A stretch of DNA of 35,697 bases from a virus: IMG/VR virus record IMGVR_UViG_3300017987_000216, positions 1 to 35,697 of that record, one strand, 5' to 3'. The notes beneath the pieces are model-generated. The model was given only the letters and a program-made list of their open reading frames with translations, ran no database searches and was not told the origin of the DNA. A program made the position numbers and the translations under genes. Positions 1 to 6,066 of the stretch are shown piece by piece (within the stretch, counting starts at the first letter, position 1; each line of letters begins with the position of its first letter).

Positions 1-138
1 CGGGGGGGACGACGCACGCCAGGAAGGACCCGACAGGGGGGGCATACCCGCACGGAATCCCAGTGCATCCCGACGGGGCCGCATTGTTACCCGACCGCGT
101 CCCGGTCAGGTCCCCGGCAGGGACGTGGCAGGGCCCCT

Positions 139-188
139 ACAGAACAGAACATGACCCAACATAACGGGACGGAACGGAACAGAACCGG
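139..188. repeat. 5-bp-phased AC repeat array
   Basis: The dinucleotide AC recurs every 5 bp from 139 to 184, giving ten successive pentamers such as ACAGA, ACATG, ACCCA, ACATA, ACGGG, ACGGA. The same 5-bp phase with ACGGT/ACGGA units occurs at 5046-5130 inside the initiator gene. Such phasing could reflect cooperative protein binding along the helix or simple slippage. No function is shown. Confidence 0.55.
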
Positions 189-285
189 GCCGCCCTGGTC
201 CGCACCGGGCCGGTTTTGTTTTCTTGTTCGCGCTAACAGAGGGCGCTTTGAATCGCGGCAAACGGGACACGGCGGCCGCACTTGT

Positions 286-332
286 ACGGAATCATAATCC
301 GCGTGTCGGGGGTTCGAGTCCCTCCACCGCTA
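286..332 (+). other. 3' half of a tRNA gene (CAU anticodon), probable attachment site
   Basis: The segment folds as the 3' half of a tRNA. It has an anticodon arm of four to five pairs around loop ATCATAA (anticodon CAU, so Met-type or Ile2-type), a 5-nt variable loop, a T arm GGGGG-TTCGAGT-CCCTC, then acceptor strand CACCGCT and discriminator A at 332. The standard spacing makes chance unlikely. The matching 5' acceptor strand (AGCGGTG) and a D arm are not found upstream, so this is not a complete gene. Phage integrases commonly use the anticodon-to-3'-end part of tRNA genes as attachment sites, and a tyrosine integrase lies 1.6 kb downstream. It is therefore best read as attP, or as one prophage att end. 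No second copy was noticed in the window. Confidence 0.65.
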
Positions 333-408
333 ATTTATTGGCCACGGTGTCCGTTTTCGGACGGCACTTTGTCCAGTCCTAACGACATCGAGAATAAAGG
401 CGAAGACC

Positions 409-618
409 ATGGCAACGGACCGCGACAAGGAATTCCAGGCCATCCAGTTGCAGTTGATGTGCGTCATTGCTGGCAATCTCTCAGTGATCGCGAAAGCGAC
501 CGCCGCAACGTCGGACCGAGGAAGCCTAAGCGAAGAAGCAGAGAAAATATCGCAGGAAGGTTTCGCCGCCGCACTTCGCGCCCTGAATTGGTCACAAGAA
601 CACGACAACGAAGATTGA
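409..618 (+). CDS. Small hypothetical protein (69 aa)
   Basis: A 69-residue soluble protein with no family I recognise. It begins MATDRDKEFQ, is probably mostly helical (QAIQLQLMCVIAGNLSVIAK, then a Glu/Ala-rich second half) and ends in the acidic tail EHDNED. The ATG at 409 follows a purine-rich AAAGGCGAAG. The stop codon overlaps the ATG of the next small gene (TGATG at 616-620), which implies translational coupling. It is the first gene of the left, plus-strand early module. Its position, size and codon use support a real gene; its role is unknown. Confidence 0.55.
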   Translation: MATDRDKEFQAIQLQLMCVIAGNLSVIAKATAATSDRGSLSEEAEKISQEGFAAALRALNWSQEHDNED

Positions 619-746
619 TGGACACCAAAACGAACCCGAACAGCCGGCCGCTGTTCAGTAGTTGTTCGGCATGCGGACAGTCTATCCGCATACCGAACCG
701 GAAAAGGCCGAACCGTCAACGACTGACAACGCCAAACGATATTTGA
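618..746 (+). CDS. Tiny CxxC protein (42 aa)
   Basis: A 42-residue basic peptide coupled to the preceding gene by a TGATG overlap. Its centre reads CSACGQSIRIPNRKRP. A single CxxC knuckle followed by basic residues looks like half of a zinc ribbon and could bind metal as a dimer or bind nucleic acid. Only one Cys pair is visible, so metal binding is an inference. The short length limits confidence, but the exact stop/start overlap supports translation. Confidence 0.4.
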   Translation: MDTKTNPNSRPLFSSCSACGQSIRIPNRKRPNRQRLTTPNDI

Positions 747-799
747 CGGCCGCAGAATGGTCTGCAGTCGTGTTCAGTATTTCAGGTAGAGGCTGAATC

Positions 800-1231
800 G
801 TGTCTGAACAGATGCCAGTCCGACCAAATCCGAAACCGCTGTTGCTTGGCTGTCTATTGCCTGTTTGCCTGGCGGTTGGTGGTTGCTGGTTCTTCTTGCC
901 TGCAAAACCCAACGAACCGCCAGCGGAATATGGCACAGCTTCGCAAGCTGAAAAGGACAATCGAAGCAAGCAAATCACCGATCTGAAGACGAACGGCGTT
1001 TTGCTGAAATTCACAATCAGTACAAACCGCCGCAGTGCAGAACTGTTTGTGTTGCCGCCGTTCAAACTGCTGAACATCGACGAGAAGGCCGCAATTCTCC
1101 GTTTGTCCTACTTCCACATTTTCCAATTGTCAGAGCGGGTCACTAGCTACCCCGCTGAATTGTTTGTCCTGGACGGAATCAACGGCGAGTGGATCGACAC
1201 CGTAGACATCGATCGCCGTGGGTTTCACTGA
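800..1231 (+). CDS. Membrane-anchored or lipoprotein-like hypothetical protein (143 aa)
   Basis: The protein has a short basic N-terminus, one hydrophobic stretch (about residues 14-34) ending AVGGCWFF, and a soluble remainder of about 105 residues. The VGGC could be a loose lipobox at Cys29; otherwise it is a single membrane anchor with the rest outside the inner membrane. The domain after the anchor (FTISTNRRSAELFVLPPF onward) is not one I recognise. The chosen start is GTG 800, preceded by AGAGG; ATG 812 is an alternative. In temperate phages an envelope protein beside the repressor often alters the lysogen surface or excludes other phages. That role is only a positional suggestion here. 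Confidence 0.55.
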   Translation: MSEQMPVRPNPKPLLLGCLLPVCLAVGGCWFFLPAKPNEPPAEYGTASQAEKDNRSKQITDLKTNGVLLKFTISTNRRSAELFVLPPFKLLNIDEKAAILRLSYFHIFQLSERVTSYPAELFVLDGINGEWIDTVDIDRRGFH

Positions 1232-1265
1232 CGCCCAACCTTCCGCACTTTCAACAAACTTCCTT

Positions 1266-1283
1266 CGTACAGTATTGCATACG
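1266..1283. promoter_or_regulatory. Putative operator O1 over the XRE gene's ribosome binding site
   Basis: The 18-mer CGTACAGTATTGCATACG has self-complementary CGTA/TACG ends and abuts the GGAG ribosome binding site of the XRE gene. It matches about 14 of 18 bases of the arms of the inverted pair at 1538-1581. Three related copies bracketing an HTH gene are what an autorepressor's operators look like. Binding is inferred. Confidence 0.5.
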
Positions 1284-1294
1284 GAGCTAAAACA

Positions 1295-1525
1295 GTGAAA
1301 CATACCGCCATGAAGCGATTTATTGACAACGTGAAGACGATCATGGAATCACGCGGCCTAACTGTTCAAGAGGTTGCAGACTCCTGCGGAATGCGCCGCC
1401 CAAACCTCAGCGTCATATTGAACGGACGCGAAGGCGTAACGCTCGATCGTGCTGAGCGCATTGCCGAAGCACTCGACGTCGATCTGTCGGATTTGATTAG
1501 CAAACACCCGCTTGTCACCAGTTGA
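1295..1525 (+). CDS. XRE/Cro-CI family transcriptional regulator (76 aa)
   Basis: A single-domain helix-turn-helix DNA-binding protein. The pattern IMESRGLTVQEVADSCGMRRPNLSVILNGREGVTLDRAERIAEALDVDLSDLI matches the five-helix Cro/CI fold almost end to end, with the recognition helix at about MRRPNLSVILNG. At 76 residues it is nearly all HTH and lacks a CI-type peptidase or dimerisation domain, so it is closer to Cro or C-proteins. GTG 1295 follows GGAG; ATG 1310 is an alternative. A putative operator sits on its ribosome binding site and an inverted pair of similar sites lies just after its stop. It probably represses itself and perhaps the downstream integrase. Confidence 0.85.
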   Translation: MKHTAMKRFIDNVKTIMESRGLTVQEVADSCGMRRPNLSVILNGREGVTLDRAERIAEALDVDLSDLISKHPLVTS

Positions 1526-1537
1526 TCGAAAAAATAC

Positions 1538-1581
1538 CGTACTGAATCCCATACGCGGGTTGACGTATGGCATTCAGTACG
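1538..1581. promoter_or_regulatory. Inverted pair of operator-like 18-mers
   Basis: CGTACTGAATCCCATACG (1538-1555) and CGTATGGCATTCAGTACG (1564-1581) are inverted repeats with one mismatch in 18 bp and an 8-base spacer. Each arm resembles the site at 1266-1283. As RNA it would be a strong hairpin, but no U-run follows, which argues for a DNA-binding site rather than a terminator. TTGACG at 1560-1565 could be a -35 box buried in the pair, with only a weak -10. Confidence 0.55.
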
Positions 1582-1616
1582 CCACACTCCGCCCCCGCTG
1601 GCGGATTGATTCAACG

Positions 1617-1653
1617 CAGGCCGTCAGCTGAACCAGCTGGCGGCCTGTTTGCG
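1617..1653 (+). terminator. Rho-independent terminator-like hairpin
   Basis: CAGGCCGTCAGCTG (1617-1630) pairs with CAGCTGGCGGCCTG (1634-1647) across a 3-base loop. All 14 pairs form with one G-U. TTTGCGTTT follows. It would end transcripts coming from the XRE gene before the integrase leader. Confidence 0.6.
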
Positions 1654-1926
1654 TTTGCGATCACCGCCGCCAGCGTTGCGACGGAGTCGAAAGCGTGAAC
1701 CAGTCCAGGAAGCACAAACCGCACGACCAGCACCACCCGCAAAGTCAGCGGGCGGCCCACGGGAGTCGCGTTGCGTTCCATATTGGTCAGCGCTGTAAAC
1801 CGCTTACGGGTCCACAATTGGCCCGGCAGTGTGGAAAAACACTTTCCGCACGGATGCCCCGGGGACGACGCCCCCGGGTTGTTTGGGCACGACTGGCCCG
1901 GCCGTACCGTCAGAAAGGACTACGCC

Positions 1927-3090
1927 ATGATCGATTTCACGCAACAAGCGACCGCAGCCAGTTCCCTGAGCGAATTCTACGACTGGATTCAGCCCGAACT
2001 GCAGGCCCTGAACGCCGCCAAAACGCTCACCGCACACCGGGAATTTCTCAGCCACTGGATTCGCACCACCGGCGACCCGCCCCTGAATCAGATCAGTCGG
2101 GACGATTTGCAGATGTTCCGCGACGGGTTGCTGAACGGTACCTGGCAGAACAAACGCGGCCAAACGGTCAACGGCGTTTCGCCCCGCACGTTTCAGAAGC
2201 ACCACGGCACCTATCGGCAGTTGATGAAAGCGGCGCAGACTGTCGGCCTGATCGAATCGGTGCCGCAATTGTTCGTCACTCGCAAATCGGCGTTGACGCC
2301 CAGCGAAGCGGCCACCACGACCAAACCCGTTCGCGACATCATCGGGCCGGAAGAAATGCGGCGACTGTACCACGGGGCCGCGTTGTCGACTTGGCCGCTG
2401 AGATACCCGTCGGTGAATCCGCCGATACGAGGCCGACGATTCGGGCCGGACGAACGCGTGTTGCGTTGGCGAGCGGCTATCTATTTCGGCTGGTTGTACG
2501 GCGTTCGAATCAGCGACGCCTGCACATTGTCGGCCGACTGTTTCGACTTCACGCCACACGAACACGCGCCGCACGGCATGCTGGTATTCGCCCCGTGGAA
2601 AATTCGGCGCAAAGGCCGGTTGCAGGGTTTGCCACTGACCGCCACGGCCGCCGCGTTGGTCCGACGAATCACGCGCGGCCCGCGTTGCTTGTTCTGGTTC
2701 CTGCACGAAAACCGGGCCGGTTGCTGGAACAGCAGAAGGAAACGCTGGGAAAGCGGACATATCAAAGCGCTGCAGCTCGAAATCTGCGCGTCGCAGGGAA
2801 TCATCCCGACCACCGGGCCGAAGTCGCTCACACGTTCCGTCAAACAGCGGCGCGACGCGTTGCCCGGTTTGACGTACCACGTTTTCCGGCAGACGGCTGT
2901 CACTCAGTACAACGATTTTGCCACCAGCAGCGGCAGAGCGTTGGGCGACTATATCGTCGGGCATTCGTCTGGCACGGTCGCCGGCGAATCGTACGACAAG
3001 CCAGACGCGGCTGTTTGGCGAGCCATCGAAGCCCGCGACCGCGACCAGTTGCCGGAATGCTGGCGCGGACTGTTTGCCAATTTGAACTAA
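1927..3090 (+). CDS. int: Tyrosine recombinase / phage integrase (387 aa)
   Basis: Site-specific recombinase expected to integrate and excise the phage at its attachment site. The C-terminal catalytic domain shows the full residue set: Arg194 in LYGVRISDACTL, His318 and Arg321 in HVFRQTA, His346 in VGHSSG, and nucleophile Tyr356 in GESYDK, ten residues after His346. The N-terminal 120-150 residues fit a SAM-like core-binding domain (KTLTAHREFLSHWIRTT, then FQKHHGTYRQLMKAAQ). ATG 1927 is chosen because AGAAAGGA precedes it by 8 nt. The frame is open upstream, but that part reads as GC-rich leader. It is the likely partner of the tRNA-half attachment site at 286-332. The alternative is the second recombinase at 6858. 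Confidence 0.9.
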   Translation: MIDFTQQATAASSLSEFYDWIQPELQALNAAKTLTAHREFLSHWIRTTGDPPLNQISRDDLQMFRDGLLNGTWQNKRGQTVNGVSPRTFQKHHGTYRQLMKAAQTVGLIESVPQLFVTRKSALTPSEAATTTKPVRDIIGPEEMRRLYHGAALSTWPLRYPSVNPPIRGRRFGPDERVLRWRAAIYFGWLYGVRISDACTLSADCFDFTPHEHAPHGMLVFAPWKIRRKGRLQGLPLTATAAALVRRITRGPRCLFWFLHENRAGCWNSRRKRWESGHIKALQLEICASQGIIPTTGPKSLTRSVKQRRDALPGLTYHVFRQTAVTQYNDFATSSGRALGDYIVGHSSGTVAGESYDKPDAAVWRAIEARDRDQLPECWRGLFANLN

Positions 3091-3117
3091 CCGCACGGAA
3101 AGCGGTTTGCAGGGATG

Positions 3118-3200
3118 CCATCACCAGGGGCACGGTTGCCCCGTTTTCAATTCTCGCCGCCGGGATGTTCCCGGCACTCTCAGCGGGTCGGCGTTTTGTC
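3118..3200 (+). terminator. Terminator-like hairpins after the integrase
   Basis: GGGGCACGGTTGCCCC followed by GTTTTC (about 3127-3149) is a compact hairpin plus T-run. A second one, GCCGGGATGTTCCCGGC, follows at about 3160-3176. The first fits an intrinsic terminator for the integrase transcript; the second may belong to the leader of the next small gene. Confidence 0.55.
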
Positions 3201-3245
3201 TCAGCGCCGGCCCGTGTTTCGTTTCGATCCTGAAAGGATTCTTCC

Positions 3246-3515
3246 ATGATGATCAATGCCGAACGCTTCGACCATGTTCAACAGCTCATGCAGCGGTTGC
3301 CGCGTTTTTCGTGGTCGCTGCATGTGACTTCCGTCGGCTGGTCGTGCCGAATTTCGCACGACGCCACCTTGTGGGTGTACGTGTCGCCGGTGTTTGAACG
3401 AGTCGACCAGGCGGTCGAACACTTCAACGACAACGGCGAAGCCATCATCGAACGACAGCTGGCAAACTTTCACCCGGCTGTCGTCGATTCGCCCATTCCC
3501 GTGCCCGCCGTTTAG
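3246..3515 (+). CDS. Small hypothetical protein (89 aa)
   Basis: An 89-residue protein with a mixed alpha/beta look (RFSWSLHVTSVGWSCRISHDATLWVYVSPVF, then a helix FERVDQAVEHFNDNGEAIIERQL). I do not recognise the family. ATG 3246 follows GAAAGGA by 8 nt, the same leader type used by the integrase and the CsrA-like gene. It is the first of a run of small same-strand genes leading to the replication initiator. Codon use matches its neighbours. Confidence 0.65.
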   Translation: MMINAERFDHVQQLMQRLPRFSWSLHVTSVGWSCRISHDATLWVYVSPVFERVDQAVEHFNDNGEAIIERQLANFHPAVVDSPIPVPAV

Positions 3516-3563
3516 TTCATTCCCGCGCACGACTGCGCACCACCCACCCCGAAAGGATGCACA

Positions 3564-3887
3564 ATGCTTGTTCTGTCCCGCCACAAATCTCAGTCGATCA
3601 GTCTGGCCGACGGCCTGGTCGATGTGACCGTTGTCGAAACCCGCCCCGAAACCGTTCGCCTGGGAATAACGGCCCCGCGTTCGGTTCCCATTGTCCGTAC
3701 CGAACTGGCCGCCCGGCAGCACACCGCCGGCGATCCGGGCCGCTTCGTGTCGGCGGCCGAATGGCAGATCCTGCAACAGTTGGTCGCGACCGCAATCAAC
3801 GTCCAGCCGCGCAACGACCCGACGTTCATGTCCGAATTCCAGTTCAGTCTGGCCGACGCCTGTCGAGTCATGGACGCGCACCGATGA
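3564..3887 (+). CDS. csrA: CsrA-like RNA-binding regulator with C-terminal extension (107 aa)
   Basis: Residues 1-48 match CsrA/RsmA: MLVLSRHKSQSISLADG, then VRLGITAPRSVPIVRTEL. The residues important for RNA contact in known CsrA proteins are present: Leu4, Arg6 and an Arg at 45 (Arg44 of E. coli CsrA). CsrA dimers bind GGA motifs, often over ribosome binding sites, and control translation or mRNA stability. Normal CsrA is about 60-70 residues; this one has roughly 50 extra residues (AARQHTAGDPGRF... then SEFQFSLADACRVMDAHR), which may bind a partner or hold the dimer. ATG 3564 follows GAAAGGATG. The gene overlaps the next by 4 nt. Many genes here have GAAAGGA leaders, so the protein could regulate phage mRNAs, host mRNAs, or both (inference). 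Confidence 0.85.
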   Translation: MLVLSRHKSQSISLADGLVDVTVVETRPETVRLGITAPRSVPIVRTELAARQHTAGDPGRFVSAAEWQILQQLVATAINVQPRNDPTFMSEFQFSLADACRVMDAHR

Positions 3888-4216
3888 ATCGCGACGACCT
3901 GCCGTTGTCGGCGTATATCACCCCCACGGTCGAAAACGCACGCCGGGTTCTGGATGTCCTCGACCCGGTCTTCGACCGCGACCCGCTGCCGGAGTATGCG
4001 ACGCGTTCGCTGCGCTGGCAGCTGGTGAAACTACGAAACGCGCTGGACGGGGCGACCAGCGCCGTGCATTGGTTCGTCGGTCCCGACGCCGACCTGGCGG
4101 CCGCCGACCATGCGGATACCCTGCCGTGGTTGTTGCCGATGATTCAGCGCGCCCGCCGACACGATGCCGAACTCATTTCCAAACAGGACGGGAACCACCG
4201 CAATGAATCTCGATGA
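3884..4216 (+). CDS. Hypothetical protein (110 aa)
   Basis: Starts at the ATG inside an ATGA overlap with the CsrA-like gene's stop, so the two are translationally coupled. The protein looks helical and soluble: TVENARRVLDVLDPVFDRDPLPEYATRSLRWQLVKLRNALDGATSAVHWFVGPDADLAAADHADTLPWLLPMIQRARRHD. No family is recognised. Because it is coupled to CsrA it could be a partner of it, as FliW is for bacterial CsrA, but nothing in the sequence resembles FliW. The last 14 bases overlap the next gene. Confidence 0.65.
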   Translation: MNRDDLPLSAYITPTVENARRVLDVLDPVFDRDPLPEYATRSLRWQLVKLRNALDGATSAVHWFVGPDADLAAADHADTLPWLLPMIQRARRHDAELISKQDGNHRNESR

Positions 4217-4484
4217 TATGAGCGCAGCTGCTGACGGGGACGGGGTAGTTTACTTCGTGTTGCCGCCGCCGACCGGACGAGGCTACACGATGCGGCTTTT
4301 CGGCACCCACGGACCACGCGGCAACATCATTCGCCGAAACGTCATCACGGGCACGTCGCTGGTCGCCTTCGATCGTGCGGCCGTGCGGCGAGCGTGTGCA
4401 AAACTTCTCGCCGCCCGCCGCCGCTTCGACGACTTCCAGCGCAACCCGCAACCATGCCACGAACTGCAGGAAAAAAAATCATGA
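4203..4484 (+). CDS. Hypothetical protein (93 aa)
   Basis: Starts at ATG 4203, overlapping the previous gene's end by 14 nt. It begins MNLDDMSAAADG, has a beta-rich middle (GVVYFVLPPPTGRGYTMRLFGTHGPRGNIIRRNVITGTSLVAFDRAAV) and ends with a basic helix (RRACAKLLAARRRFDDFQ). No family is recognised. The stop TGA overlaps ATG 4481, a possible start of the replication gene, so the whole block from 3564 to 5898 is compact and probably co-transcribed. Confidence 0.6.
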   Translation: MNLDDMSAAADGDGVVYFVLPPPTGRGYTMRLFGTHGPRGNIIRRNVITGTSLVAFDRAAVRRACAKLLAARRRFDDFQRNPQPCHELQEKKS

Positions 4485-4519
4485 TCGATTCAACACTTCC
4501 CCGAAAGGAAACAACGACC

Positions 4520-5644
4520 ATGGAACCGGACGACCTGACCGCCGACTGGTTTGATTCGCATGTGCTGAGCGTCGCGAAATTCGACAGCGTGTTTATCAAA
4601 TCCGACTCGCGCAAAATCATGTCGAGAGACAAACAACTGCCGTGGGTATCGCTTCCCACCGGGTTCGAATCGCGTGGATACAATGACCTGGTCGATTCGT
4701 TTGATTGTTGGAAAGCGCAGGCTATTGGTAACTGTTTCAACGCGTTCGTCAATATGTCCACCAACCCGCCCGACTACGGTCAGTTGTCGCACAGCAACGG
4801 AGAACCGTTCAGCCTGTCGTATATGTGCCGTCGAGCCCAATTGGTGCCCGACTTGATTCAGCAAACGGTCGCCTGGGCGGTCAAAGCCGGATGGTTGATT
4901 GTCACGCCGGTCCTGTCCACAGCTGACGAAACGAGTCATCCCGACAGCGCCCCGACAGCGCCCCGACACCATCCCGACAGCGCCCCGACACCATCCCGAC
5001 ACCATCCCGACAGCGCCCCGACACCATCCCGACACCATCCCGCCTACGGTACGGTACGGTACGATACGATACACAACGGTACGGTACGGAACGGTACGGT
5101 ACGAGGAGAACCGAACCGAACCGAACCGAACGATTGTTTTGAGTCTCTCATCAGTCAGTCAGACAAGCTGCAGAAGCTGCAGTCGGTCACGCTCGACCCC
5201 GGGACGGCGAAACCGTTCGTTGGAAGCTGCGTGGCTGGCTTCACGACATCGGACGTGACGGACCGCGACAACGACTACTGGCTGACCTGGTACCGCAGAC
5301 AAACCGTTTCCGATTCGCCGATTCTGTCCGGCCGCAATCGGGCCGAACTGGCAATCGTGCTGGCGTTACTATCGGCGGTGCGCCGCCGAAAATGCAAAAC
5401 GACGAAGGTCGCGACGTTCGTCTATCAGCTCACACACGACAAAATCGGCATGATCAGCGAAAGCGACATCGAACGGGCCGTCGCGGCCGTGTCGAAACTG
5501 CTGGACGCCGCCCCGCCACCGGCCGCCCCACCCCAACCCCCGCCGTCGGCCAGCCGTCTACCCGAACCGACGGCCACAGCAAACGCCGGCCCCACGTTCG
5601 CGGAACGGCGAGCCCGACGCAGGAAACGAAAGGCGACCGCATGA
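4520..5644 (+). CDS. Putative replication initiator (lambda O-like arrangement) with internal iterons
   Basis: A protein of about 374 residues in three parts. The N-terminal 125 or so residues look like a winged-helix domain (LPWVSLPTGFESRGYNDLVDSF, a helical stretch, then QTVAWAVKAGWLIVTPV), as in phage primosome or initiator proteins. Then comes a low-complexity insert whose DNA is the repeat array 4940-5130, translating as repeats of HPDSAPTPSRH. A second helical domain follows (DNDYWLTWYRRQTV onward) and finally a Pro-rich, basic tail. Lambda O likewise carries origin iterons in the middle of its gene, so this is probably the initiator with the origin inside it. Family assignment is by architecture only. 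ATG 4520 follows CCCGAAAGGAA; ATG 4481, with AGGA and an ATGA overlap, is a good alternative that adds 13 residues. No helicase loader was seen nearby. Confidence 0.6.
   Translation: MEPDDLTADWFDSHVLSVAKFDSVFIKSDSRKIMSRDKQLPWVSLPTGFESRGYNDLVDSFDCWKAQAIGNCFNAFVNMSTNPPDYGQLSHSNGEPFSLSYMCRRAQLVPDLIQQTVAWAVKAGWLIVTPVLSTADETSHPDSAPTAPRHHPDSAPTPSRHHPDSAPTPSRHHPAYGTVRYDTIHNGTVRNGTVRGEPNRTEPNDCFESLISQSDKLQKLQSVTLDPGTAKPFVGSCVAGFTTSDVTDRDNDYWLTWYRRQTVSDSPILSGRNRAELAIVLALLSAVRRRKCKTTKVATFVYQLTHDKIGMISESDIERAVAAVSKLLDAAPPPAAPPQPPPSASRLPEPTATANAGPTFAERRARRRKRKATA
4940..5038. repeat. Nine tandem 11-bp iterons (candidate replication origin)
   Basis: Nine head-to-tail copies of CCCGACASCRY lie without gaps from 4940 to 5038. 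They alternate between CCCGACAGCGC (copies 1, 2, 4, 7) and CCCGACACCAT (copies 3, 5, 6, 8, 9). Eleven bp is close to one helical turn, so bound proteins would line one face of the DNA. Three units make 33 bp, so the repeat also encodes an 11-residue repeat in the initiator. This fits initiator-binding iterons inside the initiator gene. Confidence 0.75.
5046..5130. repeat. 5-bp-phased ACGGT/CCGAA array next to the iterons
   Basis: Seventeen pentamers run in register from 5046. Seven are ACGGT, with single-base or two-base variants (ACGAT, ACGGA, ACACA, ACGAG, GAGAA), and the last four are CCGAA. The array directly follows the 11-bp iterons and is the least GC-rich part of this stretch. It could be the strand-opening part of the origin or a second binding array. 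A similar 5-bp phase occurs at 139-188. Confidence 0.7.
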
Positions 5645-5898
5645 ACGATTCGACACAAACCTGCGACGGCTGCACGCATTATGACCCCCGGCACCACGAA
5701 TGCCGCGAATTGTTGGGCCGTCTGGCGTGCGAACCGTGCCGCGAATTGTGGTATGCCGTGAACGGCTTCGAATGTCCGGCGTGTGGGGACCGCTGCCGAA
5801 ACCTGAATCTGGCGGACGTCTCAGCGGGCCGCCCGAAACAGTGCCCCGGCTTCGAACACAAACCCAAAGAACCCGCGACACAACCGTCGCTCTTTTAA
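5641..5898 (+). CDS. Cys-rich zinc-finger-like protein (85 aa)
   Basis: Its ATG overlaps the initiator's stop (ATGA), so the two are coupled. Four CxxC or CxxxC-type pairs are visible: Cys8/Cys11, Cys30/Cys33, Cys45/Cys48 and nearby Cys21 and Cys52 (CDGCTHYD, CEPCRELW, CPACGDRC). This suggests a small zinc-binding protein with one or two ribbons. Small zinc proteins next to phage replication genes often bind DNA or protein, but no specific family is evident. The C-terminus (FEHKPKEPATQPSLF) looks disordered and resembles the short sliding-clamp-binding tails that end in SLF (speculative). Confidence 0.65.
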   Translation: MNDSTQTCDGCTHYDPRHHECRELLGRLACEPCRELWYAVNGFECPACGDRCRNLNLADVSAGRPKQCPGFEHKPKEPATQPSLF

Positions 5899-6066
5899 CG
5901 CTTCGGATCAACTAAGGAGAAAACAGAAATGGCCTGTGAGAAACATGGTGGGTTGTATCACACGAATTGCTTGGCATGTGACAGAGATGTTGCATCCGAT
6001 TGTTCCGGTGCGGATGACCGGCAATCGGATGTGGAGCGTAGCGAAAATCCGAAGCGTTCCGGCGAC
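5897..6066 (+). repeat. Palindromic mobile-like repeat, copy 1 (extends in-frame into a gene)
   Basis: Two linked repeat parts. AACGCTTCGGATCAACT (5897-5913) sits just after the previous stop. A 78-bp block at 5989-6066 differs from the block at 6545-6622 by one base. Inside the block CATCCGATTG (5993-6002) pairs with CAATCGGATG (6022-6031). ATCCGAAGCGTT (6047-6058) is the exact inverse of AACGCTTCGGAT (5897-5908), spanning the ribosome binding site and start of the gene at 5929. The transcript could therefore fold over its own start. Confidence 0.75.

Larger units (their letters stand above)
1..408. other. Left-end non-coding region
   Basis: I see no convincing gene here. The stretch is G+C-rich and holds short repeated motifs (a CATCCCGACG near 64, a 5-bp-phased array at 139-188) and the 3' half of a tRNA gene at 286-332. 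The first recognisable gene starts at 409. The CATCCCGAC motif and the 5-bp phasing both recur inside the replication-initiator gene near 4940-5130, so this end may carry related protein-binding sites. This is an inference from similarity by eye. Confidence 0.5.
1526..1926. other. Regulatory gap between the XRE gene and the integrase
   Basis: About 400 bases without a convincing gene. It contains the inverted operator pair (1538-1581), a terminator-like hairpin (1617-1653) and a GC-rich leader before the integrase. The leader includes a CCCCGGGGACGACGCCCCCGGG hairpin near 1857-1878. The integrase frame is open across part of it, but the ribosome binding site and composition favour ATG 1927 as the start. 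Confidence 0.5.

Noticed and set aside
253-332. A complete tRNA gene
   Set aside because: The 3' half is well formed, but no 5' acceptor strand complementary to CACCGCT and no D arm could be placed; the upstream bases do not pair.
1771-1926. Longer integrase with 52 more N-terminal residues
   Set aside because: The frame is open, but the sequence is leader-like with a GC hairpin. A good ribosome binding site precedes ATG 1927 and core-binding features start after it.
1804-3096. Long minus-strand frame opposite the integrase
   Set aside because: It is Arg/Pro/Gly-rich with no motif and mirrors the real integrase gene; typical of GC-rich shadow frames.
4940-5130. CRISPR or simple microsatellite
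   Set aside because: Units are contiguous with no spacers, so not CRISPR. The 11-bp and 5-bp periods in a replication-like gene fit iterons better than random slippage, though slippage may have built them.
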